A stretch of 64,000 bases of DNA from AAA164-E04 sp014239995 (lineage in GTDB: Bacteria; Verrucomicrobiota; Verrucomicrobiia; Limisphaerales; AAA164-E04): the NCBI GenBank assembly GCA_029247315.1, contig JAQWLM010000037.1, forward strand, positions 1 through 64,000. The letters run 5' to 3'. Each line of letters starts with the position of its first letter. Position 1 is the stretch's first letter. The notes beneath the pieces are model-generated. The model had not been told where the DNA came from and searched no databases. It worked only from the letters and a program-made list of their open reading frames with translations. Below are positions 1 to 8,958 of this stretch, in pieces. The position numbers were made by a program, and so were the translations under genes.

Positions 1-149
1 TCAGTTCTCGTAACCTCGACCATTTTTCTTTGGTTCATTTGAGCATTCTCTCTTGCTTCATAACTAAAAAAATTTTGACACCATCTGACCGCAGCCTGAA
101 AAACTGGCCCAAAAGAAGTGGGAAGTCTTGAACCATCAAAACGACTCAT
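1..149 (-). CDS. partial hypothetical protein at left edge
   Basis: An ATG at 149 opens a frame with no stop that runs off the left end, giving 49 visible residues that begin MSRFDGSRLPTSFG. The ATG overlaps the stop of the preceding minus-strand frame as TAATG, an arrangement typical of translational coupling. I do not recognise the family. The stretch is more AT-rich than everything from 442 onward, which could mean a transferred or decaying segment. It could equally be a chance frame; only the missing sequence to the left would decide. Confidence 0.3.
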   Translation of the reverse strand, partial: MSRFDGSRLPTSFGPVFQAAVRWCQNFFSYEARENAQMNQRKMVEVTRT

Positions 150-289
150 TATGAACCAAAAATGGACATGTCAAAAGTAAAGTTCTTTAGACAGACTTCA
201 TCTAAGCGTTTGAGAAGTTCGTTGTAATTATCCAACCCAATATCGTTCAAAACGCTGTTAAACAGAGGATATGAACGTTCTGAGGGGTT
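149..289 (-). pseudogene. 46-codon open remnant without a start codon
   Basis: Between an in-frame TAA at 290-292 and a TAA at 149-151 the minus strand is open for 46 codons and reads like protein (ERSYPLFNSVLNDIG, then NYNELLKRLDEV). There is no ATG at its head and the frame is closed just upstream, so it looks like the 3' remnant of a broken gene. It ends in the TAATG overlap with the left-edge frame. No family is recognised. It may be a chance frame in AT-rich DNA. Confidence 0.25.
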
Positions 290-441
290 TTAGAGGTGAC
301 TCAAACCACCTTCTTAGTTGCCTACGAAATAGTCTCTGTCAATTAATCTGAATTTCATGATTATCTTAAAAGTTTGAGAAAATAAGGACGTAGAGAAGTC
401 TCTCTAACTACATCATAAAGCAGTAGGTACCTATTTTTAAG
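290..441. other. AT-rich non-coding stretch
   Basis: No convincing gene. The minus strand holds only a 14-codon frame (358 down to 314). With the remnant at 149-289 it forms a 290-base AT-rich gap between the FG-GAP gene and the left-edge frame. I see no good terminator hairpin in it. Confidence 0.4.
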
Positions 442-1719
442 TTATTTGAAATGAGGGTTCTCGTACCAGATGACTCCCAGGTTATCCCGTTCCTCACAGG
501 TCAGAACATCCAGGTCACCATCCTCGTCAAGGTCCAGGAGCTCGATGCGGTCGAACTTCACTCCCATGGAACCTGCGATATCATGAAATATCGGCATGTG
601 CCCTTTGGGACTTTCCTTTTTGGGGATGGAACACCAGGCCAGTCCTGACCTGCCGCGTGTGGCACCTTCGCAACTGATGACAAGGTCAAGTTGTCCATCT
701 TTGTTGATATCACCCTGTGCCACCCCTTTGCTCGTTCCCATCCATTCGGGTAAAATCAGGCGTATCGAATGCTCCAGCGTATTGAAAGCATGATCCATGA
801 TGAAACCAACCATCCCTTTGGGCCTGACTCCTACCCAGACATCCGTCCCCTTTAACTCCTCGCTGGGCATGGTATGCAGGAACATGACCTCCTGCCCCAG
901 GGGCCCTACCCGGTGATGTTTCCACGCCCCGCTATCAGCGGGATCCCCCAGTGGAAGTGGGTTCTCAAGGCAAATGATGCCCTGATGACTACCCTTGCGG
1001 TCTGAAATCAGGATATCCTGATCCCCATCCTGGTCGGCATCCAGGCAAACAATGGACATGATCCAGGCAACGTCATAGAGAGGCACATACTTCCAGTCCT
1101 CCAGACCACGTGATGGGCCAGGTGCCTTCAACCATCCCAAGCGGGCCTTGTCTCCCTTACTTCCAAGGACAAGGTCCACCTTCTCGTTGGAATCTATCCT
1201 TGCTGGGTAAGCAAACATCCACATGGCCAACTTTTGGAGTCCGGGGATGGCTTCCGTCTTCCAGGCACTTGAATCAAGGTAGGCATCAATCTCTGGTGGC
1301 GCCCAATGCACGTATACGGACTGGTTTTTGCCCTCACAACTACTCACGACATCGAGAACCCCATCGGCATTCATGTCGATGAACACGGCATCCTCCGGCG
1401 AGGCGACTTCCCCAACCGTGACTTTCGGCCAGGGTAGAGTGACTCTTTCTCGTCCGGGGTTCAAATACACCCGCACCTTGCCTCCTTCTTCCCATCCGGT
1501 TGCAATATCCAGTAAAGCGTCCCCATTGACATCTGCCAGCCGCACCCCGTCGGCTCCCTGCGATGTGGCATCGATGGTATGGCGCTGCCAGTCGGCAAGC
1601 AATGGCTGGATGGAAACCGAATGCACCAGGGCAAGGGCCAGGAAGATTCGGAGCGATCTGGTTCTCAAATGGGACCAAGTTGCTTGGCGGTAGGCGTGGT
1701 TCATCTTGTTGACTTTCAT
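442..1719 (-). CDS. exported FG-GAP/VCBS repeat protein
   Basis: A secreted protein of about 425 residues. The chosen start (MKVNKMNHAYRQ) lies 19 bases after the stop of the enolase-superfamily gene; upstream in-frame starts would overlap that gene. A hydrophobic segment (IFLALALVHSVSI) gives a signal peptide. The mature part carries FG-GAP/VCBS-type calcium-loop repeats with signatures such as DVNGDALLDI, DMNADGVLDV, DADQDGDQDI, DINKDGQLDL and DLDEDGDLDV, as expected for a beta-propeller. Such proteins are usually cell-surface or periplasmic and bind ligands; no catalytic motif is visible. It is probably co-transcribed with the enolase-superfamily gene, which also carries an export signal, so the two may act together on a carbohydrate outside the cytoplasm (inference). 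Confidence 0.8.
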   Translation of the reverse strand: MKVNKMNHAYRQATWSHLRTRSLRIFLALALVHSVSIQPLLADWQRHTIDATSQGADGVRLADVNGDALLDIATGWEEGGKVRVYLNPGRERVTLPWPKVTVGEVASPEDAVFIDMNADGVLDVVSSCEGKNQSVYVHWAPPEIDAYLDSSAWKTEAIPGLQKLAMWMFAYPARIDSNEKVDLVLGSKGDKARLGWLKAPGPSRGLEDWKYVPLYDVAWIMSIVCLDADQDGDQDILISDRKGSHQGIICLENPLPLGDPADSGAWKHHRVGPLGQEVMFLHTMPSEELKGTDVWVGVRPKGMVGFIMDHAFNTLEHSIRLILPEWMGTSKGVAQGDINKDGQLDLVISCEGATRGRSGLAWCSIPKKESPKGHMPIFHDIAGSMGVKFDRIELLDLDEDGDLDVLTCEERDNLGVIWYENPHFK

Positions 1720-1738
1720 CAACCCCTCATGGGTCATG

Positions 1739-3070
1739 TCAGGGGCGCACTGCGGTTCCATCTCTTCGGCGCAAGGGACGCCAGAAGCCGGGATGCTCTG
1801 GATAAGGATGTTTTGTGGCTGCTTTTTCATCGATATCGATTCCAAATCCGGGGCCTTCCGCTACCTGCATGTAACCATTTTTCATGGTGGGAGCCCCGGG
1901 AAAAACCTCTCGCATGGCATCATTGAAATGGACGCTTTCCTGGATGCCGAAGTTATGGATGTTCAGGTCCAGGTGGGCATTGGCTGCATGTCCCACCGGG
2001 GAAAGGTCCCCGGGACCATGCCATGCCGTCCGCACCCCGAACCATTCCGCCAAAGTGGCCAACTTGCGGGCCGGTGTGAAGCCACCGATCTGGGTGATGT
2101 GGACCCGGATGAAGTCTATCAACCGATCGCTGATCAGGCCCATCCATTCATGCGGATTGTTGAAGAGTTCCCCCATCGCAATGGGAACGCTGGTCTGGGA
2201 GCGCAGGTATTTGAAATACCCGTTTTGTTCCGGTGCCAGGGGATCCTCAATGAAAAAAGGACGGTATGCTTCGAGAGCCTTCAGCAGGTTGATGGCCTCA
2301 ATGGGCTGGATACGCTCGTGGATATCATGCAGCAACTCGACGGCCTCGCCACAAGTCGAGCGGATATGTTCGAACATCCTCGGGGTGGCCTTGAGGTATG
2401 GCAGGGAATCCATGTGTCCATCGGATGCCAGGCCAAATCCCTCCTTCCTGTAGTGGGGCTCTGTCGAAAGGTGGGAGGATCCATACCCTCCCAGCTGGAT
2501 GCGTACATGTCGATACCCCTCCTCCATTTTTGATTTGACGCTGTCTTCCAGCTCCTTGAAATCCCGGCCGCTTGCGTGGGAATAGCAATCCACGGCAAAC
2601 CGTGAACGCCCCCCCAGCAGTTGATAGACCGGCATGTTGGCGCGTTTACCCTTGATATCCCAAAGGGCCATGTCCAGTCCGCTCAGGGCATTGTTCAGGA
2701 CGGGGCCGTTGCGCCAGTAGGAACTGGTGTAAGCATGTTGCCAGATGTCCTCGATGTCATCGACATCCCGGCCTTTGGCGAAAGGATCCAGGTATTCATT
2801 GACTGCGGTAACCACTGTCAAGGGCCGTTGGTTGTAGGTGGCACAGCCGAGCCCGTAGAGGCCGGGTTCGCTGGTTTCCACCTTGACGATGACCAGCCGG
2901 GCACTCATCGGACTGGTTGTGATGGCCCGCACCTTGGTGATCTTGAGTGGTTTCAGGCCCCTGGTGGCGGTTTCGTAGCGAGCTGCGCTTGCGTCTGGCG
3001 AGGTTTTGGAAAGACCGAGAGCACCCAGGGCACCCAGTCCGATTCCTTTCAATGCATTGCGTCTGTTCAT
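1739..3070 (-). CDS. exported ManD/RspA-like enolase-superfamily dehydratase
   Basis: 443 residues. The N-terminus MNRRNALKGIGLGALGALGL has twin arginines followed by a hydrophobic run, consistent with Tat export. The body matches the mannonate dehydratase/RspA branch of the enolase superfamily: an N-terminal capping domain, then a barrel with metal ligands at about D249 (LLHDIHERI), E275 (FFIEDP) and E301 (MGELFNN), and the late WHGPGD segment. Known members dehydrate sugar acids such as D-mannonate or D-gluconate; the substrate here cannot be told. Export of such an enzyme is seen in Verrucomicrobiota and Planctomycetota. It starts 112 bases from divergent carB and heads a two-gene unit with the FG-GAP protein. 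Confidence 0.85.
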   Translation of the reverse strand: MNRRNALKGIGLGALGALGLSKTSPDASAARYETATRGLKPLKITKVRAITTSPMSARLVIVKVETSEPGLYGLGCATYNQRPLTVVTAVNEYLDPFAKGRDVDDIEDIWQHAYTSSYWRNGPVLNNALSGLDMALWDIKGKRANMPVYQLLGGRSRFAVDCYSHASGRDFKELEDSVKSKMEEGYRHVRIQLGGYGSSHLSTEPHYRKEGFGLASDGHMDSLPYLKATPRMFEHIRSTCGEAVELLHDIHERIQPIEAINLLKALEAYRPFFIEDPLAPEQNGYFKYLRSQTSVPIAMGELFNNPHEWMGLISDRLIDFIRVHITQIGGFTPARKLATLAEWFGVRTAWHGPGDLSPVGHAANAHLDLNIHNFGIQESVHFNDAMREVFPGAPTMKNGYMQVAEGPGFGIDIDEKAATKHPYPEHPGFWRPLRRRDGTAVRP

Positions 3071-3182
3071 ATGGAATCCTGATGGTTTGGAGTTGGAAGC
3101 GTAGGCAATATACAGTTCAAGATGGGAATTGCATAGAAAATGAATGACAAAGCCTTGGTTCTCCCGTTAATTAGGTGCATCT

Positions 3183-4685
3183 ATGCCGAAGCGATCGGAT
3201 ATCCACACAGTGTTGATTATTGGTGCAGGCCCGATCATTATCGGGCAGGCCTGCGAGTTTGATTATTCCGGAACACAGGCTTGCAAGGCCCTCAGGGAGG
3301 ATGGATTCCGGGTGGTCCTCGTGAACTCCAATCCTGCGACCATCATGACCGATCCTGAGTTTGCGGATCGTACTTACATTGAACCGATCACCGCGGATTG
3401 CGTCGCAAAAATCATACGCCTTGAGAAGGAACTGATGCATACCACAGGTGCGAAGGGTAAACTGGTAATGCTTCCTACCCTCGGGGGACAGACAGCTCTG
3501 AATGTCGCCATGGACATGCATCGCAGTGGTGCCCTTGAAGAACTTGGTATTGAGTTGATCGGGGCTCAACCCGAGGCGATTGAGAAGGGGGAAGATCGGT
3601 TTGCCTTCAAGCAAGCCATGCAGAAGATAGGCCTTGATGTGCCGGTCAGCGGTGTTGCCCACAACTGGGAAGAGGCCAAAGCCATTGCCGAGGAGATCGG
3701 TTGTCTTCCCCTGATCATTCGCCCTGCTTACACCCTTGGCGGAACTGGTGGGGGGATTGCATACAATTGGGAGGAGTACGAGACTATTGCCAAAAGAGGC
3801 TGTGAACTCTCCCCGGTTTCCGAGATTCTGGTCGAGGAATCTCTTTTGGGATGGAAGGAGTTTGAAATGGAGGTCATGCGGGATCATGCCGACAACTGCG
3901 TGATTATCTGCAGTATCGAGAATCTTGACCCCATGGGGGTCCATACAGGGGATTCCATCACCGTGGCGCCAACACAGACCCTGAGTGACAAGGAATACCA
4001 GATCATGCGGGATGCCTCTTTTGCGGTCATACGGGAGATTGGAGTGGAGACGGGTGGTTCCAATGTCCAGTTCGCGGTCAATCCTGAAAACGGGCGGCTG
4101 GTGATCATCGAAATGAATCCCCGTGTTTCACGCTCCTCGGCACTCGCATCCAAGGCAACCGGTTTTCCGATCGCCAAGATTGCAGCCAAACTGGCTGTGG
4201 GCTACACGCTGGATGAAATACGCAATGATATCACGCAGGAGACGCCTGCGAGTTTTGAACCCACCATCGATTATGTGGTGACGAAAATCCCCCGTTTTGC
4301 CTTTGAAAAATTCCCTCAAGCCGATGCGACCCTGACGACACAGATGAAATCGGTCGGCGAGGCCATGGCGATAGGCAGGACTTTCAAGGAATCCCTTCAG
4401 AAATGTCTCCGTTCCATGGAGATCGGGCGTGCTGGGCTCGGGGGGGATGGTAAACCCTGGCGGATTGGTGACACAAGCTTTGGTGATCGTGATATCCTTC
4501 CGCGTGATGTAATCACGCGGAAGCTTCGTCTGCCGAATGCCGAGCGCATCTTCTTCATCCGGCATGCCTATCGTGCCGGGTTCACCATGGAGGAAATCCA
4601 AAAAATAACCATGATCGATCCCTGGTTTCTTGTGCAGATTCGAGAGATTGTGGAGATGGAGGAAGCTCTGGCCGAGATGGCCTAG
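3183..4685 (+). CDS. carB: carbamoyl-phosphate synthase large chain, N-terminal half only
   Basis: 500 residues, against about 1,070 for full CarB. The sequence covers the first ATP-grasp unit that makes carboxyphosphate: GAGPIIIGQACEFDYSG at the N-terminus, RPAYTLGGTGGGIAYN, EMNPRVSRSSALASKATG, then the start of the oligomerisation domain (FRAG-like helix YRAGFTMEEIQ and WFLVQIREIVEMEEAL). The frame ends in a clean TAG; 13 bases later comes the stop of convergent selB, so the second ATP-grasp half is not here. Split CarB encoded by two separate genes is known in Methanocaldococcus and Aquifex; a truncated duplicate is the alternative. It would act in arginine and pyrimidine synthesis with CarA and a CarB C-half encoded elsewhere. 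Confidence 0.9.
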   Translation: MPKRSDIHTVLIIGAGPIIIGQACEFDYSGTQACKALREDGFRVVLVNSNPATIMTDPEFADRTYIEPITADCVAKIIRLEKELMHTTGAKGKLVMLPTLGGQTALNVAMDMHRSGALEELGIELIGAQPEAIEKGEDRFAFKQAMQKIGLDVPVSGVAHNWEEAKAIAEEIGCLPLIIRPAYTLGGTGGGIAYNWEEYETIAKRGCELSPVSEILVEESLLGWKEFEMEVMRDHADNCVIICSIENLDPMGVHTGDSITVAPTQTLSDKEYQIMRDASFAVIREIGVETGGSNVQFAVNPENGRLVIIEMNPRVSRSSALASKATGFPIAKIAAKLAVGYTLDEIRNDITQETPASFEPTIDYVVTKIPRFAFEKFPQADATLTTQMKSVGEAMAIGRTFKESLQKCLRSMEIGRAGLGGDGKPWRIGDTSFGDRDILPRDVITRKLRLPNAERIFFIRHAYRAGFTMEEIQKITMIDPWFLVQIREIVEMEEALAEMA

Positions 4686-4698
4686 TCAGGCTGACGTA

Positions 4699-6666
4699 TT
4701 ATCTGGCGGACCAGTGCCGCAGATCGCCCTCCCGGCGGGTAAGCCCGACCCGGTCAAGCCTTTCCAGCAAGGGAATGGCAATGCGTCGAGAAACCCCCAG
4801 CGCCTGTCTCAAGTCGCTGACCGTCGAAGGCCCCTTGTCTTCAATATGTCCGCGGATGCTTCCGACAAGTGTCTCATAGGCACTGGTGAGCATGATGAGA
4901 TCCGGACCCACGTCCACCACCTTGTCCATGCGGATCAGGCACCGGAGGGTATCTCCCGTATCTCTGGATGTATCCATATGTTTCCGCGCAGGTGGTTCCG
5001 TGGGATTCTTGGCAAGTTCCTTCAGTATCTGGTCTGCCAGGGGGAGCAGGCGATCTGGCAATGCGACACGGTGGCTCTCATGGCAAAGGCACTCACCGGC
5101 TCGGTCAATTTGGTGGCTTTTTTGAAGTTCAGCCAGGCTTGTGGAAACGAGCGCCTGATCAGGAAACAACTCCTCGAGCGTGCGCCGCGCGGTTTCAATT
5201 GGGAAACCTGGCTTGTCCGGTTTTGTTTTGTGGAATTCCAGGACACTCCGGGCCATGGCCTCAAGGCTGTCCTCCCACCAGTCCTTTTCCAGTAGCCAAG
5301 CATCCCGCTTGACGGCTGTTCCATCCCGGGTCAATCCAGCGGCCTCTCGTGCGAGTTGCTTGAGGGTCCATTGGCCAATGGAGGCAAGGGATTCCAGGCG
5401 CAGTCCCTTGTCCCTTCCGAGCCTTGCCTTTAAGTAGGTTCCTGCGTCTCCTGCCCCCAACATCAATTGATCCAGGTAGGCTACCTGTGAGGTGTCGGAG
5501 CGTTTGCGCATGGTTGCATCTGCGTCCCAGATCCTGCCACCTGCAATGGTTCCCTGCTGAGACCAGTCCCGCAGGACAAAATAATCCCCTTCAACCACAA
5601 AAAGATCATGTTCGAGTTGCAAACGAGCTGGGCTCGAATCCCCTGGAGCGAGCATGGAGCGTTTTGGAAATACAATGCGGCCAGCCACATTGGCTGTCCC
5701 AAGGTGGACGCGGATGCGTGTGCCTCCCTTGAGCGGTCCGGAGATATGCCCGCCAGGTCTCTCCAGTCGTATGCTTTTGCTCACCACGGCATCAAAGCAT
5801 GAGGTGCTTCTCCCCAGGTGCTTAAGGGTGACCACCTGTCCTCGTTTGATTCCGTTTGGCGTATGGTCATTTCCCTGGTGCAGGGGAACACCCGGAAGGT
5901 TCACAGCTGTACGCATGCCTGGAAGCACACGTGCTTGCTGGTCATGATGATGCTGGATGGACCGGATTTTTGTCGCGATATTGCCCGGTTGCACCTGAAC
6001 AGCTTGATCGGTTTCAAGTGTGCCTCCCTCCAGGCTCCCTGTAACCACTGTTCCCATGCCCTTCACGGAAAAGAGGCGATCAATTGCCAGTCGGGGTTTG
6101 CCCAGGTCCGGCCTTGGCGGGTGGCTTCGCAGGATGTCAGCCACGGTGTCTTGAAGTGTGTCAAGGCCCTCCCTGGTCTTGGTGGAGGTGGCTATGATGG
6201 GGGCTTGCTCAAAGGCGGTCTGCATGAGCTCTTCACGGATCATTTCCATCACGAATGCCGCTTCCCCTGTCGCCAGGTCCGCTTTGGTCACGGCAATGAC
6301 AAGATTTGGAATCGCGAGATACTGGAGGATTTGCAGGTGTTCCTCGGTTTGCGGCATCCATCCATCATCGGCAGCAACAACCATCAAGGCCAGGTCGACG
6401 GTTTGGATGCCTGAGACCATGTTCTTCACAAAGTCCTCGTGGCCGGGCACGTCAACAACACCCAGATCATACTCCCTCGACGGCTTTTCCGGGTCCTTGA
6501 ATTGCCAGCGTGCAAACCCAAGGTCGATGGTGATGCCACGTCGTTTCTCTTCGGGCAGCCGGTCTGTATCCGTATTTGTCAGTGCCCTGACCAGTTCGCT
6601 CTTGCCGTGATCGACATGCCCGGCAGTTGCAACGACAAAAGGAATGGAGTGGCTGGCGGGGCTCAT
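4699..6666 (-). CDS. selB: selenocysteine-specific elongation factor SelB
   Basis: 655 residues from the ATG at 6666, which overlaps the selA stop as ATGA; upstream in-frame starts would lie inside selA. An EF-Tu-like GTPase domain comes first (TAGHVDHGKSELV, DVPGHEDFVKNM, AVTKADLA), then beta-barrel domains, then winged-helix repeats ending with a C-terminal WH4-like domain (SRRIAIPLLERLDRVGLTRR). SelB carries Sec-tRNA(Sec) to the ribosome and reads SECIS hairpins next to in-frame UGA codons. Length fits the family (about 600-650). The overlap with selA implies translational coupling, and the gene ends 13 bases from convergent carB. Confidence 0.97.
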   Translation of the reverse strand: MSPASHSIPFVVATAGHVDHGKSELVRALTNTDTDRLPEEKRRGITIDLGFARWQFKDPEKPSREYDLGVVDVPGHEDFVKNMVSGIQTVDLALMVVAADDGWMPQTEEHLQILQYLAIPNLVIAVTKADLATGEAAFVMEMIREELMQTAFEQAPIIATSTKTREGLDTLQDTVADILRSHPPRPDLGKPRLAIDRLFSVKGMGTVVTGSLEGGTLETDQAVQVQPGNIATKIRSIQHHHDQQARVLPGMRTAVNLPGVPLHQGNDHTPNGIKRGQVVTLKHLGRSTSCFDAVVSKSIRLERPGGHISGPLKGGTRIRVHLGTANVAGRIVFPKRSMLAPGDSSPARLQLEHDLFVVEGDYFVLRDWSQQGTIAGGRIWDADATMRKRSDTSQVAYLDQLMLGAGDAGTYLKARLGRDKGLRLESLASIGQWTLKQLAREAAGLTRDGTAVKRDAWLLEKDWWEDSLEAMARSVLEFHKTKPDKPGFPIETARRTLEELFPDQALVSTSLAELQKSHQIDRAGECLCHESHRVALPDRLLPLADQILKELAKNPTEPPARKHMDTSRDTGDTLRCLIRMDKVVDVGPDLIMLTSAYETLVGSIRGHIEDKGPSTVSDLRQALGVSRRIAIPLLERLDRVGLTRREGDLRHWSAR

Positions 6667-8075
6667 GCTGCACCTGGATCGCTGTTGCATGTATGCTTCC
6701 ATACCGTCCGGATGGCTTCCACCAGCATGGCGTCCTGTTTTGAAAAAACGCTTCGAAGGTTGAGGAGAAATGCCTTTTGATGGATGTAACCCACAATGGG
6801 GGGAGTGCATTCGCGGAAGCGTTTTGCCAATTGTTCAGGCTTGCATGATGGCAGGCGCAGGATCAGGGCAATGGACTTGAGCCGTGTTCGCGGCATGGTG
6901 CCTCCCCCTATTTCGGCGTCGGTTTCCATGATCTCGATGCATGCTTCCGGAAGCCCTGACTGTTGGCGTATCGTCTCGGCCCTTGCCCTGAGTTTTTCAA
7001 TGGGTGTTTTTAAGAGATTGAATCCAGGCAGGTCAGGGGTCTCATGGCTCTCCGGATGATGGAGTGCCTCCAAGTGCTGCATGGCGGTGCGTTCCAGCAT
7101 TCCCAAGGCCATTTTATCCGCACGGAGTGCCCTGAAGAAGGGGTTTGTCTTCAGTTTCTTTATCCACTGGGTGCTGCCTGCAATGATGCCTGCCTGGGGG
7201 CCCCCCATGAGCTTGTCCCCACTGAAGCATACCATGTCGCTGCCTTGTTGAATGATGGAGGCGGGGGTCGGTTCCGCCTCGATGCCGAAGTGCACTGCTG
7301 TCTCCACCAAGGCACCACTTCCGAGGTCCACTGCCATGGGGAGGGCGTGTTCGTGGGCAAGGCTTGAGAGTTCCCGTATGGAAGGAGAAGTCACAAATCC
7401 TTCCATGAAGAAATTGCTTTGATGCACCTTCAGGATCATTGCCGTTTGTGCATGGATTGCTTTACGATAGTCCTCACAGGTTGTCCGGTTGGTGGTTCCC
7501 ACCTCCTTGAGGATGACCCCGGCGGTCTCAAGTATTTCAGGGATACGGAATCCCCCGCCGATTTGCACCAGTTCACTGCGGGAAACCAGTATTTCACTGC
7601 GTAGACCGTCACGGCAGCCCGTCAGGATCAGGATCAAAGCCGCTGCACAATTGTTGACCACGGTGGCTGCTTCGGCCTGAGTGAGCACTGCAAGCGCTTT
7701 TTCAGCAGCCATCCCGCGGGCGCCTCTTTTGCCCGAGGCCAGGTCCATTTCAAGGTTGCTGTAGCTAGTCGTGCATCGTGTAAGGTGCTGCATCATGCCA
7801 GCATGCAGGGGAGCTCTTCCAAGATTGGTGTGCAGGACAATTCCCGTGGCATTGATGACTGGCTGGAGGCAGCACTGAAGAAAACTGGAGAGGTGCTGAT
7901 GGATTTCAGGCCTTAATTCCGCCGCAGGTGGAATCCGCTTGCTTTCCCTCCATAGCTCGAGTTTTTCCTGGATCAGGCGTTTGCGTAACAATCGAGGGAT
8001 TTCAAAGGACTCTGTTTGTCTCATCAAAAGATCGATGGACGGCAATCGGTCCCTCATGGAATCAGCCTCGTTCAT
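6663..8075 (-). CDS. selA: L-seryl-tRNA(Sec) selenium transferase SelA
   Basis: 470 residues, the usual length. SelA converts Ser-tRNA(Sec) to Sec-tRNA(Sec) using selenophosphate and PLP. The PLP lysine is about K288 in SGDKLMGGPQAG; NATGIVLHTNLGRAPL and VGTTNRTT are further family signatures, and the N-terminal helical domain (MRDRLPSIDLLMRQ) is present. The stop overlaps the selB start by four bases. selC (tRNA-Sec) and selD (selenophosphate synthetase) are not in the window and must lie elsewhere if the pathway is complete. Confidence 0.97.
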   Translation of the reverse strand: MNEADSMRDRLPSIDLLMRQTESFEIPRLLRKRLIQEKLELWRESKRIPPAAELRPEIHQHLSSFLQCCLQPVINATGIVLHTNLGRAPLHAGMMQHLTRCTTSYSNLEMDLASGKRGARGMAAEKALAVLTQAEAATVVNNCAAALILILTGCRDGLRSEILVSRSELVQIGGGFRIPEILETAGVILKEVGTTNRTTCEDYRKAIHAQTAMILKVHQSNFFMEGFVTSPSIRELSSLAHEHALPMAVDLGSGALVETAVHFGIEAEPTPASIIQQGSDMVCFSGDKLMGGPQAGIIAGSTQWIKKLKTNPFFRALRADKMALGMLERTAMQHLEALHHPESHETPDLPGFNLLKTPIEKLRARAETIRQQSGLPEACIEIMETDAEIGGGTMPRTRLKSIALILRLPSCKPEQLAKRFRECTPPIVGYIHQKAFLLNLRSVFSKQDAMLVEAIRTVWKHTCNSDPGAA

Positions 8076-8156
8076 GGGGCTCCATACTCACTCAAACCCT
8101 CAAACTGCGCCAAGATTCTTTTTTGAAAGTTTTTTTGGCCGGACTGGAGGCTGCAA

Positions 8157-8762
8157 TCAACATGTCTTGGCAATAGACGCAGGGGTTCCAACAGGCTCCA
8201 GAAACTCAAAAACGGAATCTCCGTGGCGCATGGTCTTGAGACCATGCCATGAGGTGGGGATGGAGAGTGTGTCACGTCGGGTATGTCCCAGTAGGAAAAG
8301 GCCGCCTTTTTCCATCAGTTGAGGGAAGTCCTCCAGGTCAAGGAGACGTTGCGACAGGGACTCGGAGCGCTTGTTGATGTTCTTGTCCCCAAATGGAGGG
8401 TCGGCCAGAATCAGGTCGAAGCGGGTCTCTTTTTCGATAAGGTGCTTCAGGGCAGAAAACACGTCCTGTATTTTCATTTGATGCCGTCCACCAGGGATAC
8501 GGCATTCGCGGATGTTTCCCTGAATCCAGCGCGCATGTTTGGCGGATTTCTCGATACTCAGCACCTGGGATGCGCCCCGACTGAGGCTTTCCAGTCCAAG
8601 CGCGCCGCTGCCACTGAAGAGATCCAACACGCGAGCTTCGAGGATACGCGCACCGAGGCTGTTGAAAATGGCCTGCTTGACCAGATCTGGGGTCGGCCGC
8701 ACGCCAAGACCTTTCGGTACCTGCAGGATTCGGCCTGCGGCGATGCCACCGATGATCCTCAT
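8157..8762 (-). CDS. rsmD: 16S rRNA m2G966 methyltransferase RsmD
   Basis: 201 residues, the normal size. MRIIGGIAAGR at the start, RPTPDLVKQAIFN, the SAM-binding DLFSGSGALGLESLSRGA and the catalytic ADPPFG motif identify RsmD, which methylates guanine 966 (E. coli numbering) of 16S rRNA in the small subunit. The ATG at 8762 overlaps the stop of a small upstream frame as ATGA, suggesting a coupled pair. An 81-base gap separates it from selA downstream. Confidence 0.95.
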   Translation of the reverse strand: MRIIGGIAAGRILQVPKGLGVRPTPDLVKQAIFNSLGARILEARVLDLFSGSGALGLESLSRGASQVLSIEKSAKHARWIQGNIRECRIPGGRHQMKIQDVFSALKHLIEKETRFDLILADPPFGDKNINKRSESLSQRLLDLEDFPQLMEKGGLFLLGHTRRDTLSIPTSWHGLKTMRHGDSVFEFLEPVGTPASIAKTC

Positions 8763-8941
8763 GAATTCAGGTTGTTCGCTGTACGTGTATCAGCGTTGAG
8801 GATGATTTCGTGAGGCCTCAGATCTTCCCCAGGCATCCTCCAGTTTCTGGTGACTTGATTCACTGCCATAAGGCTCGCATGGTGGTGCTCGCCCTCCTTT
8901 ATCTCAAGTTTTTTCAAAAAGGATTGGTCGGACGCCACCAT
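8759..8941 (-). CDS. small hypothetical protein upstream of rsmD
   Basis: 60 residues from the ATG at 8941 (MVASDQSFLKKLEIKEGEHH); an in-frame start at 8971 would overlap the divergent ThiF gene. The stop overlaps the rsmD ATG by four bases, the main argument that it is translated. The peptide is charged, with a histidine run (GEHHHAS), no membrane segment and no recognised domain. Only 17 bases separate its start from the divergent ThiF gene. Confidence 0.4.
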   Translation of the reverse strand: MVASDQSFLKKLEIKEGEHHHASLMAVNQVTRNWRMPGEDLRPHEIILNADTRTANNLNS

Positions 8942-8958
8942 CTTGACAAGATGACAGC

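Noticed and set aside
5625..5660. tRNA T-loop-like sequence with GCTCGAATCCC
   Set aside because: It lies inside the well-supported selB coding sequence and no acceptor or anticodon stem surrounds it.
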